This document shows positions 1 through 7,449 of a stretch of DNA of 12,955 bases, one piece after another. Position 1 is the first letter of the stretch, and the number at the start of each line of letters is the position of its first letter. Origin of the DNA: Myxococcales bacterium (GTDB lineage: Bacteria; Myxococcota; Bradymonadia; REDH01); the NCBI GenBank assembly GCA_018970625.1, contig JAGWVZ010000051.1, forward strand, positions 1 through 12,955, in the 5' to 3' direction. Below the pieces are notes generated by a model. That model searched no databases. It saw only the letters and a program-made list of their open reading frames with translations, and was not told the origin of the DNA. Both the position numbers and the translations under genes were made by a program.

Positions 1-568
1 CCAGTCGCAGGCGACCCTTTCTGGCCCGGTCAATGATGCGCGGAAACAGGTGGTTGTCGCCGGGACCCCAAATCAGATGTGGACGCAAGGCCACGGTGCT
101 GAGAAAAGGCGAATTTGCCGCCAGCACTTCACGCTCAGCCATGGCCTTGGTTTCGGGATAAGCGGTCTCGAAATGGTCGGGATATGGCAGCGATTCATCG
201 GCGCCAGCGACATCGCCACCGGCGTGAATAACGCTCGGCGTCGAGGTGTGGACAAGGCGAGAAATACCAAGATGCTGACAGGCTTTGAGGACGTTGCGGG
301 TGCCTTCCACGTTAGAGGCAAAATAATCCTGATAATTGCCCCAGACGCCTGCCTTTGCCGCGACATGAATGACGGCGTCGCAGCCGGCAGCGGCCCGCAT
401 GACCGCGTCATCGTTGGCGAGTGTGCCCTGATGTTGTTCCACGCCCAGCGCTTCAAGTGAATCATAATGATTACGCTGAATGGATACGACTGAATCGCCG
501 CGCTCCACCAGCATGCGCGTAATGGCAAAACCCAGAAAACCGCCGGCGCCGGTGACCAGAACCTTCAT
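1..568 (-). CDS. oleD: OleD, NAD(P)H-dependent 2-alkyl-3-ketoacid reductase (partial, 3' end outside window)
   Basis: Short-chain dehydrogenase/epimerase-type reductase of olefin biosynthesis; in characterised systems OleD reduces the 2-alkyl-3-keto acid made by OleA to the 2-alkyl-3-hydroxy acid with NADPH. The 189 visible codons read through to base 1 without a stop, so the gene continues past the left edge. Seen: N-terminal Rossmann motif TGAGGFLG (residues 6-13), a TSTPSV segment (108-113) placed like the catalytic Ser/Thr, YPETK (137-141) giving the Tyr-xxx-Lys pair, and RPHLIWGPGD (162-171), as in the 3-beta-HSD/epimerase branch. The ATG at 568-566 overlaps the oleC stop as ATGA, which implies translational coupling. 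The assignment to OleD rather than another epimerase rests mainly on the oleABC context. Confidence 0.88.
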   Translation of the reverse strand, partial: MKVLVTGAGGFLGFAITRMLVERGDSVVSIQRNHYDSLEALGVEQHQGTLANDDAVMRAAAGCDAVIHVAAKAGVWGNYQDYFASNVEGTRNVLKACQHLGISRLVHTSTPSVIHAGGDVAGADESLPYPDHFETAYPETKAMAEREVLAANSPFLSTVALRPHLIWGPGDNHLFPRIIDRARKGRLRL

Positions 569-2259
569 ATCCGAACCTCGTGAAGTGTCTGCGAAGCGGC
601 CCAGACCGTCAGTTTTTCGCGGCCAATCTTGGCGTTATGACGAATATCGACCGGGAACGCAGGGTGCACCAGCCAGTGAGCGATGTGGCGAGTGTGCGGA
701 TATCGCGCCGCGAGGGCTGCCAGCTCGCGAAACAGGGCGGTGGTATCTGTGCCCCTGGCGTCTGATTCGAGCTCCACACACACCACCGGGATGATGGCAC
801 CGGCGGCGTTCTTCACCCCCACGAGCGCCGAACGAAACACTGCGGGGTGCGTATCAAAGATGGCTTCGACGGGGCAGCTGAACATGGGCTCTCCCGACGG
901 CAGCACCACCCGATGGGATTTACGGCCACAGAACCAGACGCGACCCTGTTCGTCGAGATAACCGACGTCGCCCATGCGGTGCCGAATGGAACCGTCGGCG
1001 TTGTGTATTTTCGCGAGTTTTGTGGACGTTTCGCGCTGGAAATACGACCGGGTAACCACCTCGCCCTGCACAACAATTTCGCCGATTTCGCCCTGCGGAA
1101 CGAGGAGGTCGTCGGACCATTGCCCGATGGGCTCGTCGGTAATGCGGATAATTTTCAGGTCGATCTTCGGTACCGGAAAACCCACGCAGACGCCTTTTCC
1201 ATTGTCGGTCATGGCGCGGGTTTCACCGAGCACTTCACGATGTGAGATGCTGGCTACAGGCAGGGATTCTGTTGCACCGTAGGGTGTATAAATGCGGGCG
1301 TCTTCGGGGAGCATGGCCGCCATTCGCTGCAATACCACCGAAGGCACCGGCGCGCCCGCCGAAATAACACGGCGAATCGTGCTGAACGAGGTGCCCGTGC
1401 TTTCGCCCCAGCGCGACACCGTATTGAGCAGCGCAGGTGAGCCAAACATATTGGTAATACCGAAGTCGTCTATGGCTTCGGCAATTTTCCGGGGGTCGAC
1501 CTGCGCAGGTTTGGTAAAATCCATATCCGGAACGACCGTGGTCATGCCGAGCGCGGGGTCGAAGAGTGCAAAGAGGGGGAACGTGGGCAGGTCAATTTCG
1601 CCGGGGCGAATATCGTACATGTCGCGAATGGCGTTGACCTGCGAGACGAAATTACCGTGCGTATAGGTGACCCCTTTGGGGATACCGGTGCTGCCGCTGG
1701 TAAATAGAATAGCGGCCATTTCGTCGCGTGTGGTGGGTGCCATGCGCCAGTCTGGTTTCTGAACACCGAGCGCCTTGACGTCTTCGAGGGTGTGTCCACC
1801 CCAGAATAGTTTGCGCCCTACGGTGACGTGCCTGCGCAGGGATTTTCGGGCCCAACCGAGGATGACTCGCGCGGCGTGGGCGCGGGGAATGCCGATGAAG
1901 GCTTCGGGTTCGGCCTCGGCGAGGCAGACACCGAGGTTCCTGATGCCAATGCCGGGATCAACCATGACCGGGATGGCGCCGGCCTTGAAGATGGCAAAGG
2001 TCAGGGCAAAGAACTCGAGGCTGGGCTTGACCATGAGCACGGTACGCGTGCCGCGGGTGACGCCAATCTGTTCGAGGCCGGCGGCGATGAGGTCGCTGTG
2101 CCGGTTGAGCTGGGCGTAGGTATAGTGCGAGTAGAGCACCCGGCCGGCGGCATTTCGACCTTCCGGATAATAGATGGCGGGCGCATGCGGGCGCTCGGTG
2201 GCCATGAGCGGCAGAAACGCCGCGATGTTGACGACCTGCGTATCCGTGAGCGTGGCCAT
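565..2259 (-). CDS. oleC: OleC, ATP-dependent beta-lactone synthetase (acyl-AMP ligase superfamily)
   Basis: Adenylate-forming enzyme, 564 residues. In studied ole systems OleC adenylates the 2-alkyl-3-hydroxy acid from OleD and closes it to a cis-beta-lactone. Seen: the P-loop TSGSTGIPKG (187-196), the YGATES motif (327-332), MGDVGYLD (429-436) with the ribose-binding Asp, the hinge segment CGRKSHR (444-450), and a C-terminal AKIGREKL (543-550) holding the likely catalytic Lys544. There is no carrier-protein domain or fusion to OleB, unlike the OleBC fusions of some actinobacteria. The ATG follows a GGTGA ribosome-binding sequence by seven bases and lies 27 bases after the oleB stop. The stop overlaps the oleD start by four bases. 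Other AMP-ligases share these motifs, so the context decides the name. Confidence 0.93.
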   Translation of the reverse strand: MATLTDTQVVNIAAFLPLMATERPHAPAIYYPEGRNAAGRVLYSHYTYAQLNRHSDLIAAGLEQIGVTRGTRTVLMVKPSLEFFALTFAIFKAGAIPVMVDPGIGIRNLGVCLAEAEPEAFIGIPRAHAARVILGWARKSLRRHVTVGRKLFWGGHTLEDVKALGVQKPDWRMAPTTRDEMAAILFTSGSTGIPKGVTYTHGNFVSQVNAIRDMYDIRPGEIDLPTFPLFALFDPALGMTTVVPDMDFTKPAQVDPRKIAEAIDDFGITNMFGSPALLNTVSRWGESTGTSFSTIRRVISAGAPVPSVVLQRMAAMLPEDARIYTPYGATESLPVASISHREVLGETRAMTDNGKGVCVGFPVPKIDLKIIRITDEPIGQWSDDLLVPQGEIGEIVVQGEVVTRSYFQRETSTKLAKIHNADGSIRHRMGDVGYLDEQGRVWFCGRKSHRVVLPSGEPMFSCPVEAIFDTHPAVFRSALVGVKNAAGAIIPVVCVELESDARGTDTTALFRELAALAARYPHTRHIAHWLVHPAFPVDIRHNAKIGREKLTVWAASQTLHEVRI

Positions 2260-2286
2260 GTTGTCGTCACCGGGAGTGGGCGTGTT

Positions 2287-3210
2287 TCAGGTGGCGGCGA
2301 TACTGACAGGGTGGCGCGCCAGAAAGTCGTCGATGAGCGGCAGCAGCTCGACCTTTGCGTCTTCGAGAATATAATGGCCACATTTTTCGTAGCGGTGAAC
2401 CTCGGCCTCGGGGAGTAATTCGAGCCAGCGGTTCAGGAAATGTTTGTCGAAGACAAAGTCTTTCATTCCCCAGCCAATAAAGGTGGGGATATTTCGGAAA
2501 CGCGAGAGTTTTGATTCCACGTCGGTAATGACGTCGTAATTACGGTCACCCGGGCGAAGTGGAATATCCTGCACGAAGCGCAAGGTTGCGATGCGGTTTT
2601 CGACGGAGTTATATGGGGCGGTATAGGCTTTCTGCAGCTCGGGGCTCATGCGCTCGCGGGTGCAACCCACCCAGGCAGCGCCGCGCGAGAACGCGTTGAA
2701 GCGGCTGACGAGAACGGCGCCCAGCGCGGTATCCCGTGCGAGCCAGAGCTGCCAGGGAAATGACTTGGTTGCCGGTAGATGAAACGCGGCGGTATTCAGA
2801 ATGACGAGTCGTTTGATGCGATGCGGATTCTGGACGGCCCAGTTCATGCCGATCATGCCGCCCCAGTCGTGTACGACGAGGGTGATGTTGTCGCCGAGAT
2901 TCAATTGCGAGAGCAGGTTGTCGAGGTCGGCTACGCGCTGCGTAAAGGTGTAGTCGTACGCGTCGTCGCCGGGCTTGTCGCTGAGGCCGCAACCGATGTG
3001 ATCGGGCACAATGCACCGATATCGGTCGCGCAGCCTGAGTACGAGATCGCGGTAGTAGAACGACCACGAAGGGTTACCGTGCACCATGACGACCGGGTCG
3101 CCCTGCCCTTCGTCGAGGTAGTGCATCTGGTGCGCCCCAACCGAGGCAACTTTGCCCTGAAAGGGATAGAGTGAAGCCGAAATTCCGATGGCGCTTGCGC
3201 TGAGGGTCAT
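2287..3210 (-). CDS. oleB: OleB, beta-lactone decarboxylase (haloalkane-dehalogenase-like alpha/beta hydrolase)
   Basis: Alpha/beta hydrolase of 307 residues. In characterised systems OleB removes CO2 from the beta-lactone made by OleC to give the long-chain cis-olefin. Seen: oxyanion-hole segment HGNPSW (44-49), a nucleophile elbow HDWGG with Asp115 instead of Ser, a likely acid Asp251 in WGMKD, and the catalytic His279 in CGHYILED. The Asp nucleophile is what separates the haloalkane dehalogenase/OleB group from ordinary esterases. Taken alone it could be called a haloalkane dehalogenase; the position between oleA and oleC makes OleB much more likely. It starts 90 bases after the oleA stop and ends 27 bases before oleC. 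The ATG has no clear Shine-Dalgarno sequence. Confidence 0.92.
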   Translation of the reverse strand: MTLSASAIGISASLYPFQGKVASVGAHQMHYLDEGQGDPVVMVHGNPSWSFYYRDLVLRLRDRYRCIVPDHIGCGLSDKPGDDAYDYTFTQRVADLDNLLSQLNLGDNITLVVHDWGGMIGMNWAVQNPHRIKRLVILNTAAFHLPATKSFPWQLWLARDTALGAVLVSRFNAFSRGAAWVGCTRERMSPELQKAYTAPYNSVENRIATLRFVQDIPLRPGDRNYDVITDVESKLSRFRNIPTFIGWGMKDFVFDKHFLNRWLELLPEAEVHRYEKCGHYILEDAKVELLPLIDDFLARHPVSIAAT

Positions 3211-3300
3211 GGAAAGGCCTGAAGCGAATGAAGGGCGAAGTTGGCGCTCATGTGTGGCGCCTTGAACCGGAGATGACGGACACGGTACGGCAGCCGCGAC

Positions 3301-4317
3301 TTACCAGACGATTTCGGCCATGGCGCAGTTCAGCCCGCTGCCGATACCCATCATGGCCACGCGCTTGCCGGGCGCGAGGCGACCTTCTTCGAGCGCTTTG
3401 GACAGCACAATGGCGACCGACGCCGGACCGACATTACCGAACTCGGGGTAGATGCGGAGCGCCTTGTCGAGGTCGAGCTCCAGCAGGTTACCGAGTTGTT
3501 CGGTGTGCACCTTGCTGACCTGATGCAGACAGAGCACGTCGAGGCTCCCGGGGGTCCAGGCAAGCTCGGCTTTCGCTTTTTCCCAGGTCTGGTGCGCCAG
3601 ACCGAGGCCAGCAAAGAGCAGCTGTTTGGTGTCGGTCTCCATGTGATCGACCTGCCCACGGCACAGGTGATGATATTCGGTGGCCGCGAGCGCAACCGAG
3701 CCGACGAGCGCGTGGGAACCTTCGTTGGTATCGCGGCGCCCCAGCAGCATGGCAGCCGCGCCAGAGCCGAGCGTGAGGGTGGCGAACTGGTTGCGGAACG
3801 ACTTGTGGTCGGTCTCTGGGCGCAGCAGTCGCTCGATGGTTTTGTCGACAGCGAAACGGCTGCCTTCGCCGTCCACGATCAGGCCGTATTCGATTTGCCC
3901 GCGCTCGATCATGTTGCCGATGATCTCCATGGCGTTCATGAAGCCAAGACAGGCGTTGCCGAGGTCAAAGTTCTGGCAGGTGGTGGGCAGCCCCATTTTG
4001 GCGTGCACGATGCTGGCCGTCGACGGCTCGATGTAGTCGCGACAGACCGAGGTGTTGATGACGATGCCGATGCGTGTGGGGTCGATACCTGCGCGCTGCA
4101 CGGCCATGGTACCGGCCTGAGCGGCGACCGTGCTGGGCTGCACGCCTTCGTCCCACCAGCGCCGAGCGACGATCCCTGACAGGTTTTCGAGCAGCCCGGG
4201 TTGCACCTCGAGTCGCTGCAACACCGGTGCAAGCCGGTCCTCGAGCAGCGCAGAGGGAATACGGAGGGGTGCGTCGACGTGTGCGACGCTCACAACAGCA
4301 ACATTATCGAAACGCAT
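3301..4317 (-). CDS. oleA: OleA, acyl-CoA head-to-head condensing enzyme (thiolase superfamily, KAS III-like)
   Basis: First enzyme of olefin synthesis: it joins two fatty acyl-CoAs by a non-decarboxylative Claisen condensation to a 2-alkyl-3-keto acid. It has 338 residues. Seen: nucleophile Cys123 in DLGNACLGF, Glu97 in YIEPST (the base that distinguishes OleA from FabH), His265 in CLHQVS and Asn295 in FGNVGPAS. As I recall the numbering of the tagged Xanthomonas campestris OleA structure (Cys143, Glu117, His285, Asn315), all four residues show the same offset of 20, so spacing is conserved across the whole catalytic core. The ATG is preceded by GAGGAA at good spacing. It heads the minus-strand ole operon and lies 185 bases after the hemF stop, a gap long enough for its own promoter. 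Confidence 0.95.
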   Translation of the reverse strand: MRFDNVAVVSVAHVDAPLRIPSALLEDRLAPVLQRLEVQPGLLENLSGIVARRWWDEGVQPSTVAAQAGTMAVQRAGIDPTRIGIVINTSVCRDYIEPSTASIVHAKMGLPTTCQNFDLGNACLGFMNAMEIIGNMIERGQIEYGLIVDGEGSRFAVDKTIERLLRPETDHKSFRNQFATLTLGSGAAAMLLGRRDTNEGSHALVGSVALAATEYHHLCRGQVDHMETDTKQLLFAGLGLAHQTWEKAKAELAWTPGSLDVLCLHQVSKVHTEQLGNLLELDLDKALRIYPEFGNVGPASVAIVLSKALEEGRLAPGKRVAMMGIGSGLNCAMAEIVW

Positions 4318-4502
4318 GCGGGGTTCCTCGGTCCGGTATCAGGCGGGGCCGGGGAATGGGGCCGCGCCACGCGCGCCGGGCCTCTATCATGCGAATCTGA
4401 AGTCGTCAGCCTGAATGAGCAGGGGCGACTCCATACAGAGAGCGTACACTCCCTTGAGACGGTTTGGCGTGGGTGAATGCGTACCGCCGCCCTGCCCTGC
4501 CC

Positions 4503-5450
4503 TTACCAGTCGCGGGGATTGCGCACGATGTCGAGGAGGTCGGCTTCGCGCGAGCCGGGTTCGACCTGATGGTCGTAGACCCATGAGACCATGTTGGGGA
4601 GTGACATGAGGATGGACTCGATGCGCCCGCCGGTCTTGAGTCCGAAGAGGGTTCCCCGGTCGTGCACGAGGTTGAACTCGACGTAGCGTCCACGGCGCAC
4701 CAGCTGCCACTCGCGCTCGCGATCGGTGAATTCCGTGTGCTGTCGGCGTTCGGCGATGGGCAGATAGGCCTTCAGAAAGGCGTGACCGGCGTCCTGAACG
4801 AAGGCGAAGGTTTTTTCGGTGTCGCCCATGAAGTGGTCGAAGAAGATGCCGCCTACGCCGCGAGCCTCGTTGCGGTGCGAGAGCCAGAAGTAGGCGTCGC
4901 AGGCTTTTTTGAGTTCCGCGAAGTTGGCGATTTCAGGATGCTTTTCGCAGGCTTCACGGTGGACCGCGTGAAAGTGGTGTGCGTCTTCGGGATACAGGTA
5001 GTACGGCGTGAGGTCGGCACCACCACCAAACCAGCCTGATGATCCGCGCGAGAGGCGGCGGTAGTTGGCATGAACGGTGGGGACATGGGGGTTGCGCGGG
5101 TGCAGGACGAGCGACACGCCCGTCGCGACAAAGTCGAGGCCATCACCCGGGAACTGCTGCGCGTACGCTTCGCTGAACCGGCCGTGCACGTAAGAGAACG
5201 CGACGCCGGCCTTTTCAAACACCCTGCCACCTTGCATGACGCGGGTGCTGCCGTGCCCACCGAGGATGGGGCCGTTGGCTTCGGATTCGTCGCGGGTCCA
5301 GTTGTCGATGCGGAACTTCGCGTCGCCGTCGAGCGCTTCGAGGCCGTCGCAGATCTCTTGTTGAAGGCGCTGAAAGAACGCCGCGGCACGGTCGACGATG
5401 GGGGAGTTCAGCGGGTCGCCGGGGGGCGTGGAGGAAGGCACAAGGGGCAT
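4503..5450 (-). CDS. hemF: HemF, oxygen-dependent coproporphyrinogen III oxidase
   Basis: Haem biosynthesis enzyme that uses O2 to decarboxylate two propionates of coproporphyrinogen III to vinyl groups, giving protoporphyrinogen IX; cytosolic in bacteria. The chosen start gives 315 residues, close to the family's usual size of about 300. Seen: FRIDNW (46-51), PTVHANYR (124-131), GWFGGGADLTPYY (139-151), RGVGGIFFD (197-205), and the C-terminal family block at about 254-285, including GRYVEFNLVHDRG and LKTGGRIES. The frame stays open back to 5684, but the added 78 residues are Pro/Arg-rich, unlike HemF, and would run into the divergent gene at 5537, so the ATG at 5450 is preferred. It lies on the same strand as the ole operon but nothing links it to olefin synthesis. 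Confidence 0.96.
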   Translation of the reverse strand: MPLVPSSTPPGDPLNSPIVDRAAAFFQRLQQEICDGLEALDGDAKFRIDNWTRDESEANGPILGGHGSTRVMQGGRVFEKAGVAFSYVHGRFSEAYAQQFPGDGLDFVATGVSLVLHPRNPHVPTVHANYRRLSRGSSGWFGGGADLTPYYLYPEDAHHFHAVHREACEKHPEIANFAELKKACDAYFWLSHRNEARGVGGIFFDHFMGDTEKTFAFVQDAGHAFLKAYLPIAERRQHTEFTDREREWQLVRRGRYVEFNLVHDRGTLFGLKTGGRIESILMSLPNMVSWVYDHQVEPGSREADLLDIVRNPRDW

Positions 5451-5477
5451 GGCAACCGAAAATCTGCAGGGGCGATA

Positions 5478-5506
5478 TTGACAGGTTGCGGCGATAGCAC
5501 GACAAG
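5478..5506 (+). promoter_or_regulatory. Candidate sigma-70-type promoter for the small membrane protein gene
   Basis: A perfect TTGACA (5478-5483) is followed after 17 bases by a weak -10 candidate GACAAG (5501-5506, three matches to consensus). Transcription would start near 5513, about 24 bases before the ATG at 5537. It lies in the 86-base divergent gap shared with hemF. Only the -35 box is convincing. Confidence 0.35.
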
Positions 5507-5536
5507 CGGGGTCGGCCAAGCAGACGGAGGAACGGA

Positions 5537-6112
5537 ATGTCGCAGCAGAACTGGGGTCCCGGGCAGGGACAGCAAGCCCCGCAGAACAACTGGAATCAGG
5601 CACCGCCACCAGCGGGTCAGGCCGCGGGTGGACAGTCGTGGGGCCAGGCGCCGCAGGGAGCCCATCAGGGCGGTGGTTCTGCACAAGGGTGGGGTCAGGC
5701 AGCGCCCCCGGCTTCCGACGCGTCGTCGTTCGGTCAGACAGCGAATAACAGTGGCGGCTGGAACGGGAATCCTGCGGCTCAGTCGGGTTCCGGGTATGGC
5801 TCGCCTGCTGGGTCGTCCGAGATCAAGAAGCTCGAGAGTGATGCCAATATGTGGCTGATTGTCGTGCTGGCGGGTTTCTTTTTCGGCTTTGGCTGGGCGA
5901 CCGGACCTGCCGGTTGGTACTTTGGCAGTGAGATGCGTAAAAAGTATCGTTCCATGGGCATGGAACCTGCCGGTAACGCTAATTTGACCTACTTTGGCGG
6001 GATTGTGTCCACGGTGCTGTACTATGGCACAATTCTTCTGACGGTCGCGTTGCTGGTGATTATTCCCCTGTTCTTTGTGGGAGCGGTCGTCACGGGCGCT
6101 GCGTTGCAGTAG
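5537..6112 (+). CDS. Small membrane protein with Gln/Gly/Pro-rich N-terminus, unknown function
   Basis: I do not recognise a family. The protein has 191 residues in two parts. Residues 1-95 are low-complexity, rich in Q, G, P, N, A and W, with recurring Trp-Gly-Gln pieces (SWGQAP, GWGQAAP) and no predicted fold. Residues 96-104 form a short charged joint (EIKKLESD), followed by hydrophobic segments at about 105-128 and 152-187, separated by a basic stretch (MRKKYR). The basic stretch suggests a cytoplasmic loop and hence a cytoplasmic C-terminal side of the first helix. No signal peptide or catalytic motif is visible. The start is well supported: GGAGGA lies seven bases before the ATG. It is divergent from hemF and convergent with the hydrolase gene, so it is probably transcribed alone. 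Confidence 0.82.
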   Translation: MSQQNWGPGQGQQAPQNNWNQAPPPAGQAAGGQSWGQAPQGAHQGGGSAQGWGQAAPPASDASSFGQTANNSGGWNGNPAAQSGSGYGSPAGSSEIKKLESDANMWLIVVLAGFFFGFGWATGPAGWYFGSEMRKKYRSMGMEPAGNANLTYFGGIVSTVLYYGTILLTVALLVIIPLFFVGAVVTGAALQ

Positions 6113-6207
6113 TCGCCATCGCGGCGTTGCAGGGCGAAGATTCGCATGGTCGGGGCGAAGGGTGGCCGGCGCTGAGAGGCATCAGTAGCCGGCGACGGAT
6201 GCGCCAT

Positions 6208-7449
6208 TTAGCGCTCGTTGCGCACCCACTCTCTGATGCGGGCCATGGTGCGAGGCGAGCTGGCGACCAGCTGGTGCACCAGCAGAGGTAGCTCGGCATG
6301 ACGCCCGCTGCGCAGGGCTTGCAGGTCGTCGAACTCCTCGCCGACACCGGCGGCGCTGGCCACCGAGACCAGACCGTCCGTGCGAAGGCGTGAGGGCTGG
6401 GCGCCGACGTCGGGCCACAGGGAACCAGCGACTGTGTACACGCGCACGTGCGCGGGCGGCGGCAGCGGTCGTCGATGGTTCAGCATGAAGCGGTCGTGAT
6501 CGTGCGCGGCGCTCTCGGACTCTTCCCGGGTCATGTAACCAAAGCGAACGTCGCGCATGCCATCGCTGCGTGCGGCGACGACCGAGAGGATCGATCGGAA
6601 GGGCATGCCGGTGATGACGGAGACCATTTCGGCAGCTGCGGTGACGACCTCGAACTTCATTCCGACCTTTGCGCCGCCGCGTCGAATGACGCGCCGGAAC
6701 ATTCCAGCGGCAGTTTTGGGGGCTTCCTCGGCCGTACTCAGCAGATATTCGAAGGCGTGTCCCAGACGCTCCAGATCGGCGCCATGGTTAGGCGTGGCGA
6801 GAAGAAAGAGGCGGTCGATGTGGTTGAGGGCCGAGTGATTGCGGCGCCGCAGGTGCTCGACGGCGCTGCGGCTGACCAGTCCGCCCATCGAGTGGCCGAT
6901 GATGCGAATGCGGCCCAGGCGCGGACCGAAGGTGTCGTAGAGCTCCACAATGCGGTCGGCGAGCAGCGCGCCATTCTTCCAGATGTGCTGTCCGGAGTTG
7001 TAGCGCACCATGACGGGGGCCCAACCCAGATACTTGCGGATCTGGTCGGGGAAAGGACTGCTGCCGAGGGTCCAGTTCTGCTCGTCGACAAGCAGCCCGT
7101 GTACGAGGAGCGCGATATCGATCGGTCGGGATTTGCCGAAGACGGGTGCGAGCGGAGCAAGCACCTGTTCGGCGTCAAGGTCCTGAAATTCGGACCGAAA
7201 CGCCATTTGGGGGATATGGGGCGACCATGGCCCGTCGCGGTGTCCAAAGAGACCGCCGATGGTGGCCTGAGCGAGCGACCAGGCGCTGGCGCGCATCTGG
7301 CGGTGAAGGGCGAGGTCACGTCCGGCCTGAACCAGCAACGGCCCAATGAGGGTGTCGCCGTCATGGGGTCGGGGCTCGACAAGGAGAGGGTCGTGTAGCT
7401 GCAAGGGAGTCTCAGAGCTCAACAATCGAGGCGGCGACGAACCCGACAT
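6208..7449 (-). CDS. Lipase-like alpha/beta hydrolase (PGAP1/lipase type)
   Basis: Putative serine esterase or lipase; substrate unknown. With the ATG at 7449 it has 413 residues. Seen: LLVHGL (114-119) for the oxyanion hole, GHSMGG with nucleophile Ser187, LATPNHGAD (217-225), which matches the TPNHG-type segment of lipases, Asp358 in TDGLVSVASA as likely acid, and His384 or His392 as the third triad member. No signal peptide or membrane helix is evident, so it may be cytosolic. The start is uncertain: the frame stays open back to 7605 inside the upstream lipoprotein gene, and TTG codons at 7425, 7422 and 7404 are alternatives near the upstream stop. No clear Shine-Dalgarno sequence precedes the ATG. 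Overlap with the lipoprotein gene suggests one transcript and translational coupling. Confidence 0.85.
   Translation of the reverse strand: MSGSSPPRLLSSETPLQLHDPLLVEPRPHDGDTLIGPLLVQAGRDLALHRQMRASAWSLAQATIGGLFGHRDGPWSPHIPQMAFRSEFQDLDAEQVLAPLAPVFGKSRPIDIALLVHGLLVDEQNWTLGSSPFPDQIRKYLGWAPVMVRYNSGQHIWKNGALLADRIVELYDTFGPRLGRIRIIGHSMGGLVSRSAVEHLRRRNHSALNHIDRLFLLATPNHGADLERLGHAFEYLLSTAEEAPKTAAGMFRRVIRRGGAKVGMKFEVVTAAAEMVSVITGMPFRSILSVVAARSDGMRDVRFGYMTREESESAAHDHDRFMLNHRRPLPPPAHVRVYTVAGSLWPDVGAQPSRLRTDGLVSVASAAGVGEEFDDLQALRSGRHAELPLLVHQLVASSPRTMARIREWVRNER

Noticed and set aside
73..528. Minus-strand open frame over the oleD region
   Set aside because: It is a shifted frame of oleD; the true frame carries the Rossmann and YxxxK motifs and runs to the left edge.
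3211..3300. Short inverted repeat (GGCGC/GCGCC) between oleA and oleB as a terminator
   Set aside because: The stem is only five bases with a nine-base loop and no T run, inside an apparent operon.
4318..4502. Possible promoter for oleA (TTCAGG, 18 bases, CATGAT on the minus strand)
   Set aside because: Both hexamers match consensus poorly. A promoter in this gap is likely, but this particular pair is not supported enough to annotate.
5451..5684. Extended N-terminus of hemF (78 extra residues)
   Set aside because: The extra part is low-complexity and not HemF-like, and it would overlap the start of the well-supported divergent gene at 5537.
6101..6132. Nine-base direct repeat GCGTTGCAG around the stop of the small membrane protein
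   Set aside because: A single pair of nine-base copies with no other structure is compatible with chance; no terminator stem was found in the convergent gap either.
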